From: Paraburkholderia edwinii | GTDB taxonomy: Bacteria; Pseudomonadota; Gammaproteobacteria; Burkholderiales; Burkholderiaceae | Length of the DNA: 64,000 nucleotides | Reading direction: 5' to 3' | Assembly (NCBI RefSeq): GCF_019428685.1 | Contig: NZ_CP080096.1 | Span: forward strand, 682,001-746,000 | In this document: positions 8,678-17,757 of the stretch, in pieces | Layout of the letters: every line of letters starts with the position of its first letter | How positions within the stretch are numbered: position 1 is the first letter of the stretch | Translations under genes and position numbers: made by a program | The notes under the pieces: generated by a model | What the model was told of the DNA's origin: nothing | What the model saw: only the letters and a program-made list of their open reading frames with translations | The model's database searches: none

Positions 8678-9456
8678 GCGCGTTGCCGATGCGGATCGTA
8701 GCCGCAGCGGAGAGCGAGCCGGTGCGTCATGCGGTCGAGCTTGCGCACGTCACGAAGCGTTTCGGCAAGCTGGCGGTGCTCGACGACATTTCGCTCGCGG
8801 CGCCGACCGGTTCCGTGCTGGCCATCGTCGGTGCGTCCGGGTGCGGCAAGAGCACGCTGCTCAACATCATCGCCGGGCTCGTGAAGGCCGATAGCGGCAA
8901 TGTGCGGATCGACGGCGTGGCGGGCAAGCGCTCCGACGATACGCGCGTGATCAGCTACATGTTTCAGGAGGACCGGCTGCTGCCGTGGCGCACGATCGCC
9001 GCCAATGCGGAGTTCGGCCTCGAGGCGGAATCGCTCAATGCGAATGTGCGCCGCGAGCGCGCGCTCGAAATGCTGCACATGACGGGCCTCGAAGGATTCG
9101 AGAACGCGTATCCGCACGAACTGTCGGGCGGCATGCGCAGCCGCGTCGCGCTGGCGCGCAGCCTCGTCGTCAAGCCATACATCCTGCTGATGGACGAGCC
9201 GTTCTCGAAGCTCGACCCGCAGATGCGCTCGCAAATGCACGCAGAGCTTTTGCGTGTGCGCGAACAGCTGAAGATGACGGTGGTGTTCGTCACGCACGAC
9301 GTCGAGGAAGCGATCGTGCTGGCCGACCGCGTCGTCGTGTTGCGGCCGCGCCCGGGACGCGTGCGCGATGTGCTCACTATCGATCTCGCGCGTCCGCGGA
9401 ATCCGCTTGCGGCCGACGTGGCTGAAACCGTGCGCCATGTGCGCGCCCTTATCTAA
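8674..9456 (+). CDS. ABC transporter ATP-binding protein, SsuB/TauB/NrtD type
   Basis: 260 residues with Walker A GASGCGKST, signature LSGGMRSRVALARS (Gln of the usual motif replaced by Met), Walker B ILLMDEPFSKLD and the switch histidine in FVTHDVEEA. Length and the lack of a C-terminal regulatory domain fit the nitrate/sulfonate/taurine subfamily, which works with NMT1-like binding proteins such as the two encoded downstream at 15976 and 18596. The start is embedded in the regulator stop (ATGA). It should energise the permease at 9467. Confidence 0.9.
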   Translation: MSALPMRIVAAAESEPVRHAVELAHVTKRFGKLAVLDDISLAAPTGSVLAIVGASGCGKSTLLNIIAGLVKADSGNVRIDGVAGKRSDDTRVISYMFQEDRLLPWRTIAANAEFGLEAESLNANVRRERALEMLHMTGLEGFENAYPHELSGGMRSRVALARSLVVKPYILLMDEPFSKLDPQMRSQMHAELLRVREQLKMTVVFVTHDVEEAIVLADRVVVLRPRPGRVRDVLTIDLARPRNPLAADVAETVRHVRALI

Positions 9457-9466
9457 GGACAATACG

Positions 9467-10276
9467 ATGTCGTCGGTTCCCGCAGTTTCTTCCGCTATGC
9501 CGGCTCGATCCGCCCGGATGAGCGGCTTCGTACGCGTCGCGTTGCAGCGGTTGTCGCTCGTCGCCGTGTTGCTGGTTTTATGGTGGCTCGCTGCACAACG
9601 TGTACCGGCGTTCATCTTGCCGGGCATCGGCAAAACCTGGGATGCGCTGCGCGAACTCGTCGCGTCCGGCACGTTTACCGAGGATCTGGGTATTACGTTG
9701 TACCGGGTGGTGGCGGGCTTCGTACTTGCGGCGTTGATCGGCACGCCGCTCGGCATTCTGCTCGGCTCGAACCGGCGGCTCGGTCACTATTTCGAACCGG
9801 TGCTATCGGTGCTTAATACCGTGTCCGCGGCGATCTGGGCGATCTTTGCGCTGATCTGGTTCGGCATCTCCAACGGCACGACGATCTTCGTGGTTTTCAT
9901 GGAAGCGATGCCGCTGATTCTGACCAACGTCTGGCAGGGTTCGCAAAGCGTCAACGCGGAGTACGTCGAACTCGCACGCAGCTTCCAGATGTCGCGGGCG
10001 AAGGTGATGGCGAAAATCTACCTTCCGACCGTGCTGCCCTACTTTTTTTCAGGCGCGCGGCTTGCGTTCGGTTTCGGCTGGCGGGTGTCGCTGGTTGCCG
10101 AAACAATCGGTTCGTCGAACGGCGTCGGCTACCGGCTGCGCCAGGCCGCGGACCTCGTGCAGACCGATCAGGTCTTTGCATGGACACTGACCTTGATCTG
10201 CCTGATGGTCTTGCTCGAATACGGCATTCTGAAGCCGATCGAGAACTACCTGTTCCGCTGGAAAAGACGGGTGTGA
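9467..10276 (+). CDS. ABC transporter permease, SsuC/TauC type
   Basis: 269 residues with about six membrane helices and the EAA loop YVELARSFQMSRAKVMAKIYLP, as in SsuC. The frame is open upstream into the ATPase gene, but ATG 9467, 10 bp after the ATPase stop and preceded by AAGGAC, gives a proper cytoplasmic N-terminus (MSSVPAVSSAMPARSARM). This is the only permease in the cluster, so it must serve both binding proteins or work with one of them at a time. The transported compound is unknown; SsuC relatives carry small organic anions. Confidence 0.9.
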   Translation: MSSVPAVSSAMPARSARMSGFVRVALQRLSLVAVLLVLWWLAAQRVPAFILPGIGKTWDALRELVASGTFTEDLGITLYRVVAGFVLAALIGTPLGILLGSNRRLGHYFEPVLSVLNTVSAAIWAIFALIWFGISNGTTIFVVFMEAMPLILTNVWQGSQSVNAEYVELARSFQMSRAKVMAKIYLPTVLPYFFSGARLAFGFGWRVSLVAETIGSSNGVGYRLRQAADLVQTDQVFAWTLTLICLMVLLEYGILKPIENYLFRWKRRV

Positions 10277-10338
10277 CCCGCTAATACGAATCACCAGAGC
10301 CTTCTGATTGTTTTTAATGAATATATATAGGATTCCAT

Positions 10339-11352
10339 ATGAGTGAAAAGATGAGAGCGTTGATTCTCGACGAGCATGGCGATGTCGACAAGTTGCGGGT
10401 CGGCGAGAAGCCGATGCCGAAGGCGATCGCGCAACACGTCGTGATTCGCGTGCGTGCGTCGTCGTTCAACTATCACGACGTGTTTACCGTGAGAGGCATG
10501 CCCGGCATCAAGGTGCCGTTGCCGGTCGTGATCGGACTCGACATGGCCGGGGAGATCGTCGAAGTCGGCGACGACGTCGAAGGCTGGCAGGTCGGCGCTC
10601 GCGTGCTCGTGAACCCGCTCAACAGGAAGAAAGGCCTGATGGGCGAAATGCTCGACGGCGGCATGGCCGAGTATTGCCTCGTTGCCGCCGATCAGCTAAT
10701 CGCGATGCCCGATGAGGTGAGCTTCGAGCAGGCGGCTTCGTTGCCTGTCGCCTACGGCACCGCGCATCGCATGCTCGTCACGCACAAGACGATCAAGGCC
10801 GGCGACCGCGTCGTGATTCTCGGCGCGAGCGGCGGCGTCGGCACGGGCTGCGTCGTGCTGGCCAAGATGCTCGGCGCCGAAGTCGTAGCTGCGGCGGGCA
10901 GTGCCGACAAGGCCGAACGGCTGAAGGCGCTGGGCGCGGACCACGTGATCAACTACAAGGAAGTCGATTTCTCGAAGTGGGTCGTCGAGAAATACGGCAA
11001 GCCGCAGCGGCGCAACTATGAAGGCGGCGCGGACGTCGTGATCAATTTCACCGGCGGCGACACGTGGGTGCCGTCGCTCAAGTGCATCAAACGCGGCGGT
11101 TCTCTTCTCGTCTGCGGCGCAACGGCCGGGCACGATCCGAAAGAGGATTTGCGCTACATCTGGAGCTTCGAGATCCGTGTGATTGGCTCGAACAGTTTCT
11201 ATGACGACAACCTGTCCGCGTTGATGGAACTGATCCGCACGAAACAGATCTCCGTGCAGATCGACAAGGTGTTGCCGCTGGAACAGGCCGCCGAGGGGTT
11301 GCGCATGATTCGCGATCGCGAAGTGCTCGGCAAGATCGTCGTTACACCTTGA
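10339..11352 (+). CDS. MDR-family zinc-independent alcohol dehydrogenase/quinone reductase-like protein
   Basis: 337 residues. An N-terminal GroES-like domain (ASSFNYHDVFTVRGMPG, VIGLDMAGEIVEVGDDV) precedes a Rossmann domain with VVILGASGGVGTGCVVLAKMLGAEVV near residues 155-180. The structural cysteines that bind zinc in classic alcohol dehydrogenases are absent from the usual segment, so it resembles NAD(P)H-dependent quinone oxidoreductases and enoyl reductases. It begins 62 bp after the permease gene in an AT-rich gap. It may reduce a conjugated double bond in the imported or decarboxylated product. Substrate unknown. Confidence 0.82.
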   Translation: MSEKMRALILDEHGDVDKLRVGEKPMPKAIAQHVVIRVRASSFNYHDVFTVRGMPGIKVPLPVVIGLDMAGEIVEVGDDVEGWQVGARVLVNPLNRKKGLMGEMLDGGMAEYCLVAADQLIAMPDEVSFEQAASLPVAYGTAHRMLVTHKTIKAGDRVVILGASGGVGTGCVVLAKMLGAEVVAAAGSADKAERLKALGADHVINYKEVDFSKWVVEKYGKPQRRNYEGGADVVINFTGGDTWVPSLKCIKRGGSLLVCGATAGHDPKEDLRYIWSFEIRVIGSNSFYDDNLSALMELIRTKQISVQIDKVLPLEQAAEGLRMIRDREVLGKIVVTP

Positions 11353-11366
11353 GCGCGGAGATCAAC

Positions 11367-11807
11367 ATGACAGAAGCAAAACAGCTGAGCGCCGAAGACA
11401 TCCAGGCGCTGCTCACGCGCGGCCCCTATCATCAATGGCTCGGCCTGCGGGTGCTGAGCGTCGGCGAAGGGGAAATCGAAATCGCCGCGAAATGGCGCGA
11501 AGAATGGGTCGTCAACCCGGAACGGCGTTATACGCATGGCGGCATTCTTGCCGCACTCGTCGACCTGACCGCGGACTGGGCGCTCGTTTCGAAAACGGGC
11601 AAGGGCGTGCCGACCATCGATCTGCGTGTCGACTATCACCGTGCGGCGATGCCGGGCGATCTGGTTGCGCGCGGCAAGGTCATCAAGTTCGGCAGTTCGG
11701 TGTCGGTCGCCGAGGCGTCGATTTACGACCAGTCGGGTGTGTTGCTCGCGAGCGGCCGAGGTGTCTACTCGACTGCGCCCGCGCCGACGCCTGCGTCGAA
11801 AACGTGA
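11367..11807 (+). CDS. PaaI-type hotdog-fold thioesterase
   Basis: 146 residues of single hotdog fold. The characteristic active-site region is RRYTHGGILAALVDLTADWAL (His-Gly-Gly before the central helix), followed by TIDLRVDYHRAAMPGDLVARG, typical of the PaaI/4HBT group that hydrolyses acyl-CoA thioesters. ATG 11367 is chosen over an upstream in-frame TTG at 11349 because GGAG sits at 11357-11360, 6 bp before it. In this operon it could release the acid from the CoA ester made by the ligase at 12725, or relieve stalled CoA intermediates. Confidence 0.83.
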   Translation: MTEAKQLSAEDIQALLTRGPYHQWLGLRVLSVGEGEIEIAAKWREEWVVNPERRYTHGGILAALVDLTADWALVSKTGKGVPTIDLRVDYHRAAMPGDLVARGKVIKFGSSVSVAEASIYDQSGVLLASGRGVYSTAPAPTPASKT

Positions 11808-11826
11808 CTTCGACGTGACGCAGCGC

Positions 11827-12738
11827 ATGAACACCGGCCCCTCGACCGCCATTGGTCGGACACTCGATCACGTCGTCGTCAACGCGATGTTCGACATCGA
11901 CGCCGCCGCAGCCTGTTTTGCCGAACTCGGCTTCGCCCTGACGCCGCGCGGTTATCACTCGCTCGGCTCCGTCAACCACTTGATGATGTTCGGCGATCAC
12001 TACCTAGAACTGGTCGGTTTGCCGGCCGGTTCGACGCGGTTGCGGCGCGAAATACTCGAAAGCCGCCTCGGCATCGACGGGCTAGTGTTCAGAACCGATG
12101 ACGCGCGCGCGACCCATGCGCGGCTTATCGCGGCGCGCATCAATGCGACTGAACCTCAATCGTTCTCGCGGCCCGTGACGATCGACGGCGTCGAGCAACT
12201 GGCGAAGTTCGCGACGACGCGGCTCGAACCGGGCGAGCTGTCCGCAGGACGCGTCTACTTTTGTGAGCATCTGACGCCGCAATGGGTGTTTCGCGACGAA
12301 TGGACGAAGCACCCGTACCACGCAAAGCGTCTCGCCGAACTGGTCGTGGTGTGCGCGGATCCGCGTGCGGAAGCGCAACGCTACGCACTGATCGCCGGCG
12401 AGGGCAGCGTGACAGCGGCGGCGGACGGTACAGGCACGCAATTGAGCCTGCAAGGGTTCGGCCTGCGCTTCGTCGACGAAGCCCGATACAGGGCTCTCTA
12501 CGGGCCGCTCGCGTGCCACGCCGCCGACCGCGCGAGCTACTTCGGCGCGCTTGTCATCGAAACCGCCGATCTGCATGCGGTGCGCGAAAAACTGGCATCG
12601 ATGGCGCGCGACGATCCTGCCGCAGTGAAAGTTGCGCACGCAACGACCGGCGACGGCACGCCGGTCGTTCGCGCCCTGCTGCTCCCATTCAACACCTTGA
12701 TCGAATTTATCGGAACTGTCGAACATGCACACTCCTGA
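11827..12738 (+). CDS. VOC-superfamily (glyoxalase-like) protein
   Basis: 303 residues with a vicinal-oxygen-chelate start, LDHVVVNAMFDIDAAAACFAELGFALTPRG, and a later FGDHYLELVGLP that resembles metal-ligand strands. The first and second halves each show a beta-alpha-beta-like repeat, as in Glyoxalase_3-domain proteins. An in-frame GTG at 11815 is an alternative start; neither has a clear ribosome site, and the gene begins 19 bp after the thioesterase. It overlaps the ligase gene by 14 bp. VOC proteins include dioxygenases, isomerases and hydrolases; which reaction applies here is unknown. Confidence 0.75.
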   Translation: MNTGPSTAIGRTLDHVVVNAMFDIDAAAACFAELGFALTPRGYHSLGSVNHLMMFGDHYLELVGLPAGSTRLRREILESRLGIDGLVFRTDDARATHARLIAARINATEPQSFSRPVTIDGVEQLAKFATTRLEPGELSAGRVYFCEHLTPQWVFRDEWTKHPYHAKRLAELVVVCADPRAEAQRYALIAGEGSVTAAADGTGTQLSLQGFGLRFVDEARYRALYGPLACHAADRASYFGALVIETADLHAVREKLASMARDDPAAVKVAHATTGDGTPVVRALLLPFNTLIEFIGTVEHAHS

Positions 12739-14260
12739 GAATCTCGGCGACCTGATCGACGCCGCCCGGGATCCGCACAAGCTTGCGTTGGTCGCGCTCG
12801 GGGATCTGGATGAAACGGAGGACGGCTGGCGCGACACGCGCATCACGTACGGCGAACTCGATGCGCTGGCCAACGGCGTCGCGCGTGCGCTCGAGCGGCG
12901 CGGGTTCGCACGCGGCCAACGCATCGCGATTCTCGCCGCCAATTGCGCGGAGTACGTGGCGGCCTTGCTTGGCATCATGCGCGCCGGGCTCGTCGCGACG
13001 CCCGTCAACTTCAGGTTTCCGCAAGCGCTGTCAACGTTTGTGATGCAAGACAGCGATGCGCAACTGGTGTTTTGCGACGCCGCGCGGCTCGCCGATTGCC
13101 CGGCCGGCTTGCCGGCCGTCGTGTTCGATTCGGACGGCGCCGACGGCTTTGCGTCGTTCGTGGATCCCGGCGCTTACGACGCCGTCGTACCCGAGCCGGG
13201 CACGGCCGCGATGTTTCTCTATACGTCGGGGTCCACCGGCAAGCCCAAAGGCGTGATGCTGTCGCACGACAGCCATCTGTGGGTCGCGCGTACGCGTGCG
13301 GCTGCGCAGCCGCCCGAGGCGCATCGTTTTCTCGTCGCGGCGCCGCTCTATCACATGAACGCGCTGACGCTCGTGCTGATGTCGCTATACGGCCACGGCA
13401 CGGTGGTGCTGTTGCCGCAGTTCAAGGCACGTGCCTACATCAGGGCGATCGAGCGCTATGGCGTCACATGGCTCACGTCGGTCCCGCCGATGATCGCGAT
13501 GATGCTGCGCGAACCGGACCTGCTCGCGCGCACTAATCTCGCGTCGGTGCGGTTTATCCGGATGGGCTCGGCGCCCGTCGGCGAAAGCCTGCTCGAGCAG
13601 ATCGCGGAGGTCTTCCCGAATGCGAAAGTGACGAACGTGTACGGGACGACGGAAGGCGGGCCGATCGTGTTTGGCCCGCATCCGGACGGTCTCGAGCCGC
13701 CTCCGTTATCGGTCGGCTATCCGCATCCCGAAGTGCGGGTGAAGCTGCTCGAGGCGCCTGCGAACGGCGCGGCGACCGGTGTGCTGGCGGTCAAAAGCCC
13801 GGCGGTGATGCTCGGCTATCACAACCGCAAGGACTTGCCGGTGCCGCTGACCGACGACGGCTTCTATGTGACCGGGGACGTGTTTCATCGCGACGAGCAG
13901 GGTTTTTACACGTTCGTCGGCCGTGCTGACGACATGTTCGTGTCGGGTGGCGAAAACATTTTCCCCGGCGAAGTCGAGCGCATGCTCGAAATGCACCCCG
14001 ATATCGCACAGGCCTGTGTCGTGCCGGTGAACGACGACATCAAAGGCACCAAACCGGTTGCATTTGTCGTGCGCCGCGCGGGAGCCGCGCTGACGGAGAA
14101 CGATGTGAAGCAGTACGCGCTTGCGCACGCGCCCGCTTATCAGCATCCGCGGCGGGTCTGGTTTATCGATTCGCTGCCGCTCGCGTCGACCAACAAGATC
14201 GATCGCGCGGGATTGAAACACACCGCACACGCAGAACTGTCCGCAAGCGGAGCCGCCTGA
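12725..14260 (+). CDS. AMP-forming acyl/aryl-CoA ligase
   Basis: 511 residues of the ANL superfamily. The phosphate-binding loop LYTSGSTGKPKGVM lies near residue 165, the adenine motif VYGTTEGGP near 310, the hinge region YVTGDVFHRDEQGFYTFVGR near 385, and the catalytic lysine in LASTNKIDRAGL near 490. It activates a carboxylic acid as its CoA thioester. Position between VOC and UbiD genes suggests an aromatic or heteroaromatic acid, but the substrate pocket cannot be read by eye. The start at 12725 overlaps the VOC gene, consistent with coupling. Confidence 0.9.
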   Translation: MHTPENLGDLIDAARDPHKLALVALGDLDETEDGWRDTRITYGELDALANGVARALERRGFARGQRIAILAANCAEYVAALLGIMRAGLVATPVNFRFPQALSTFVMQDSDAQLVFCDAARLADCPAGLPAVVFDSDGADGFASFVDPGAYDAVVPEPGTAAMFLYTSGSTGKPKGVMLSHDSHLWVARTRAAAQPPEAHRFLVAAPLYHMNALTLVLMSLYGHGTVVLLPQFKARAYIRAIERYGVTWLTSVPPMIAMMLREPDLLARTNLASVRFIRMGSAPVGESLLEQIAEVFPNAKVTNVYGTTEGGPIVFGPHPDGLEPPPLSVGYPHPEVRVKLLEAPANGAATGVLAVKSPAVMLGYHNRKDLPVPLTDDGFYVTGDVFHRDEQGFYTFVGRADDMFVSGGENIFPGEVERMLEMHPDIAQACVVPVNDDIKGTKPVAFVVRRAGAALTENDVKQYALAHAPAYQHPRRVWFIDSLPLASTNKIDRAGLKHTAHAELSASGAA

Positions 14261-14303
14261 TGACCGAACGGAATTCCGCATTCACCCCATCGAGGAGACG
14301 AAC

Positions 14304-15899
14304 ATGAACGAAAATTTTCGCGCGTTTCTGGAGCGGCTCAGGGCCGGCCAGGAACTGATCGACATCCGCCAACCCGTCGACATCCGGCACGTCGGCACGC
14401 TCGTTGACCAGAGCGACAAGGCGCTGCTGTTCCATAACGTGATCGGCTACGGGATGCCGCTGTTATCCGGCATCATCCGCACGCAAAAGCGCGCGATGAT
14501 GGCGATGGGCTGCGATAGCTACTTCGAAATCGAGAAGATGCTGCAGCGTGGCATTCAGAATCCGATTGCGCCGGTTTATGTCGATACGTCCGCGACGAAG
14601 GAGGTCATTCTCAAAGGCGACGACGTCGACCTGTTCCGCCTGCCGATTCCGATGTCGTCGATTTACGACGGCGGCCCGATGATTACCGCGGGCATCGTGA
14701 TTTCGCGCGACCCCGAATACGGCCTGAACAGCGGCATTTATCGCTTCATGGTGAAGGAAAAGGCGCTCACCGGCATCGACATCGTGACGCCGAACAACAT
14801 GCGCATGTTCGCCCAGCGCGCGTACCAGCAGGGCAAGCCTTGCCCGATTTCGATTTCGATCGGCAACCATCCGATGGAGATCATGGGTGCGGGCTATCGC
14901 GCGCCGATCGGCGTCGACGAAATGGCGATCGCGGGCGGCATTCGCGGCACACCGGTTGAACTCGCGCCGTGCGAGACCGTGGATCTGCCCTATATCGCGG
15001 ACTCCGAAGTGGTCATCGAAGCGGAAATCCTGCCCACCGGCTGGACTCAGCCCGAAGGCCGTTTCGGCGAATTCACCGCGCTGATGGGCGGCTTGCACTG
15101 GAACCCGAATGTGCGCATCAAGGCGATTCTGCATCGGCGCGACGCGATGTACTACTCGCTGCATATGCCGTGGGAAAACACATGGCTCGCCGCGCCGACG
15201 CGCTATCAGGCGATTCGCAGCGCATTGCGCACCGCGGGCGTGCAGGTCAAGGACATCAACGTCACGCTCGGCGGCCGCGCCTTCTGGCATGCGGTGATCT
15301 CGATTCGCAAGCAGGCGGGCGAGGGCAAGAACGCGCTGCTCGCGGCGCTATCGGTGATGGACCTCAAGCACGTGGTGGTCGTCGACGACGATATCGACGT
15401 ATTCAACGGCGAGGAGGTCGAATGGGCGATCGCCACGCGCGTCCAGGGCGATCGCGATCTGATCGTCATTCCGGGCGCGCGCGCGAAGCCGCTCGATCCG
15501 AGCTTGCCGGTGATGCCGCCCGGACAGGTGCCGACCGGCGCGAAAGTCGGCATCGACGCGACGATTTCCGAAGGCATTCCGCACGAGCGCTATGAGCGCA
15601 TTTCGTACGCTTACGCGGATACCGCGAAAATCGCCGACTACGTTGCGGGCAAAGCCGACGAGGGCGTTGTGTCCGGGCCGGGCAAAGTCGAAGACGCGGC
15701 GCGCGATGCGCTCGCGTCGATCGGTGAAACGCCGCTCTACTACACCGAGCTGGCGGAGCGTCTTTCCGGCTACGACTTCCAGACGCTGGCGCGCGCGCTG
15801 GGCCTGCTGCACGAGCGCGGGCAGATATGGAAAACCGCGGAAGGCAAGCTGTGCGTCCGCGGATCGCGGTTCGACGCGGTGCCGCCCGCTTCACGGTGA
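14304..15899 (+). CDS. UbiD-family prenylated-FMN decarboxylase
   Basis: 531 residues. UbiD proteins use prenylated FMN to remove or add carboxyl groups on unsaturated or aromatic acids. Visible features are NSGIYRFM (Arg near 147), GWTQPEGRFGEFTALMG with Glu 251 and Glu 256 matching the family's catalytic acidic residues, and the NHP and DDDIDVFN segments. The last 70 residues look like a small winged-helix-like extension (LYYTELAERLSGYDFQTLARALG). The start follows GAGGAGA at 14292-14298. The cofactor would be made by the UbiX at 17027. This is a catabolic type, not the ubiquinone-pathway UbiD, judged by context. Substrate unknown. Confidence 0.92.
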   Translation: MNENFRAFLERLRAGQELIDIRQPVDIRHVGTLVDQSDKALLFHNVIGYGMPLLSGIIRTQKRAMMAMGCDSYFEIEKMLQRGIQNPIAPVYVDTSATKEVILKGDDVDLFRLPIPMSSIYDGGPMITAGIVISRDPEYGLNSGIYRFMVKEKALTGIDIVTPNNMRMFAQRAYQQGKPCPISISIGNHPMEIMGAGYRAPIGVDEMAIAGGIRGTPVELAPCETVDLPYIADSEVVIEAEILPTGWTQPEGRFGEFTALMGGLHWNPNVRIKAILHRRDAMYYSLHMPWENTWLAAPTRYQAIRSALRTAGVQVKDINVTLGGRAFWHAVISIRKQAGEGKNALLAALSVMDLKHVVVVDDDIDVFNGEEVEWAIATRVQGDRDLIVIPGARAKPLDPSLPVMPPGQVPTGAKVGIDATISEGIPHERYERISYAYADTAKIADYVAGKADEGVVSGPGKVEDAARDALASIGETPLYYTELAERLSGYDFQTLARALGLLHERGQIWKTAEGKLCVRGSRFDAVPPASR

Positions 15900-15930
15900 G
15901 GCACGGCAACCGGCCATCCACCTTCAACCG

Positions 15931-15958
15931 GGGCCGTGCCGCCGAGGCGGCACGGCCC
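15931..15958 (+). terminator. Strong hairpin after the UbiD gene
   Basis: GGGCCGTGCCGCC (15931-15943) pairs with GGCGGCACGGCCC (15946-15958), 13 bp with a tiny loop. Only CTT follows, so it is a weak intrinsic terminator or an mRNA-stabilising/attenuating stem that lowers or protects expression of the next gene. Confidence 0.6.
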
Positions 15959-15975
15959 TTCCGGGAAGAGCTGAC

Positions 15976-16992
15976 ATGACGCAATTTCACCAGCGCGCGA
16001 CGCGGCTTCTGTTCACCGTCGCGTTCTGCTTCGCTTCAATTGCTACACAGGCCGCCCAGGCCGCGCCGCTGCGCATCGGCTACTGGACGAGCGGCGTGAG
16101 CCTCGGTCTCGGCGCGGTACTCGAGACTGGCGATTTCCTCAAGAAAGCCGGCATCGACGACGTGCGTTTCGTGCACTTCGCCGAAGTGAACGCGCCGGCA
16201 AGCGGGCTTGCCGCGAACGTAATCGACATCAGTTTCAGTGTGCCTGGCACCAGCGCATTCAGCATCGCGTCGACGGGTGTGCCGATCAGGATCTTCGGCG
16301 CGACGGCGCCGGCGGACGTAACCTTCGTTGCGCCCGCAACGTCTTCGGTCACGTCGCTGTCCGGATTGCGCGGCAAGAAGATTGGCATGTCGCCGGCGGG
16401 CAGTTCGGTCGCGCTGATGACTGCCGCGGTGCTGCGCGCGAACTACGGCTTTACGCCCGCGGATTACGCGCTCGTGCCCGGCAACGAAGCGCGGCTCGCG
16501 CAGTTCCTGATGCAACAGCAGGTGGATGCGGCCGCGCTGCGCTCCGTCACCGTCGCGCAATTGACCGAAGTCAAAACGAAACGGCTCGGCACGCTTGCCG
16601 ACGAATGGCGCAAGCTCACGCACTCGGACGCCATGCCGTACCTCGGCGTCGGCGCCGTGCGTAGCGAACTGATTCAACGCGATCCGCAAACGGTGGCGAA
16701 ATTCATCGTCGCGATTCATAACGCGATTGCGTGGGGCAATGCGCATCCGGATCAGGTCGCCGCGATTCTGCAGAAGGTGGCCAATCTGCCGGCGAGCGAT
16801 GCGCGCATCTATGCCGCGCATTGGGCCGAACTCAATACGATTTCGTTCGAACCCGCCGATATCGACACGCTCAAGCGCGAGCAGCAGATCTTCGCGGCAA
16901 GCGGCGCGATCAAGGGAACGCTGCCGGCCGATGTGTTCGTGAGCGAGCCTTATCAGATGGCGAAGAAGCTCATCGCCGCGCAAAAACCATGA
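15976..16992 (+). CDS. NMT1/SsuA-like ABC solute-binding protein 1
   Basis: 338 residues with a signal peptide ending near AAQAAP, then LRIGYWTSGVSLGLGAVLE, the opening strand and loop of the NMT1/aliphatic-sulfonate binding fold. The frame is open from 15592, but ATG 15976 is preceded by GGGAAGAG and gives the only credible signal peptide. It is a clear paralogue of the protein at 18596, with the same YWTSG motif, FVHFxxVN and GKKIGMSP. It lies after the hairpin, so it may be expressed differently from the enzymes. Ligand probably a carboxylate. Confidence 0.87.
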   Translation: MTQFHQRATRLLFTVAFCFASIATQAAQAAPLRIGYWTSGVSLGLGAVLETGDFLKKAGIDDVRFVHFAEVNAPASGLAANVIDISFSVPGTSAFSIASTGVPIRIFGATAPADVTFVAPATSSVTSLSGLRGKKIGMSPAGSSVALMTAAVLRANYGFTPADYALVPGNEARLAQFLMQQQVDAAALRSVTVAQLTEVKTKRLGTLADEWRKLTHSDAMPYLGVGAVRSELIQRDPQTVAKFIVAIHNAIAWGNAHPDQVAAILQKVANLPASDARIYAAHWAELNTISFEPADIDTLKREQQIFAASGAIKGTLPADVFVSEPYQMAKKLIAAQKP

Positions 16993-17026
16993 GTGCGCTG
17001 TATCGATCGAAGACGCGAGGCGCGTT

Positions 17027-17623
17027 ATGGATATGAACACAGCACCGTTGGGCAGCCGCCGACGCATCGTCGTCGGCATCAGCGGCGCGTCCGGTGCGGT
17101 TTATGGCGTGAGGTTGCTGCAGCTGTTGCGCGAGCTCGATGTCGAGACGCACCTCGTCGTGAGCCGTTCGGCGCAGGTGACGCTGTCGCAGGAGATGGGC
17201 CTGCAGCTAGCCGACGTGAAAGCGCTCGCCAACGTTCATTACCCGAATGCCGATATCGGGGCGGCGATTTCGAGCGGGTCGTTCCGTGTCGACGGGATGA
17301 TCGTTGCGCCTTGCTCGATCAAGACGCTGTCGGAGATCGCGACCGGCTGCACGAGCTCGCTGCTCTCGCGAGCGGCCGACGTGATGGTGAAGGAGCGCAG
17401 GCGGCTCGTGCTGATGGTGCGTGAAACGCCGTTACACGCTGGGCATATCCGCAGTCTCGCGGCGGTGACGGAAGCGGGGGCGATTGTTTATCCGCCGGTT
17501 CCCGCGTTCTATGCGCGGCCAGCATCGATCGAAGAGATGATCGATCACACGCTCGGCCGGGTGCTCGATCTGTTCGACGTCGACGCGCGCACGGTGCGCC
17601 GGTGGCAAGGAGCCATCAGTTGA
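17027..17623 (+). CDS. ubiX: UbiX-family flavin prenyltransferase
   Basis: 198 residues. UbiX/Pad1 proteins join dimethylallyl phosphate to FMN to form prenyl-FMN, the UbiD cofactor. Hallmarks are IVVGISGASGAVYGVRLL near residue 14, IVAPCSIKTLSEIATG near 90, and the VRETPLHAGHIRSLAAVTEAGA segment near 130 that closes the active site. It begins 34 bp after the binding-protein gene. Co-location with UbiD at 14304 strongly supports both calls. It is probably a pathway-dedicated copy, because a housekeeping ubiX is expected elsewhere. Confidence 0.93.
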   Translation: MDMNTAPLGSRRRIVVGISGASGAVYGVRLLQLLRELDVETHLVVSRSAQVTLSQEMGLQLADVKALANVHYPNADIGAAISSGSFRVDGMIVAPCSIKTLSEIATGCTSSLLSRAADVMVKERRRLVLMVRETPLHAGHIRSLAAVTEAGAIVYPPVPAFYARPASIEEMIDHTLGRVLDLFDVDARTVRRWQGAIS

Positions 17624-17645
17624 ATTGAAGGTATTTTGACCGCTG

Positions 17646-17704
17646 TTTACTCGGAAATTTGCGTCTCCTAGAATGGGTTTCAGAAAGGCTGTGAGGTGCT
17701 CACA
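17646..17704 (+). promoter_or_regulatory. Promoter and operator of the second GntR gene
   Basis: A sigma-70-like promoter, TTTACT (17646-17651), 17-bp spacer, TAGAAT (17669-17674), is followed by the perfect palindrome TGTGAG-GTG-CTCACA at 17690-17704, just past the expected start of transcription. The palindrome matches the element before the first GntR gene. Bound repressor there would block elongation, consistent with autoregulation. Confidence 0.6.
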
Positions 17705-17757
17705 AAGCCACGTAAGCCTAACAAACGAAACACCACGGGTAAGGGGAGCGAAGTCCT

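Noticed and set aside
15931..15958. Riboswitch before the binding-protein gene
   Set aside because: The element is a single GC-rich stem with no multi-branch structure; terminator or stabilising hairpin is simpler.
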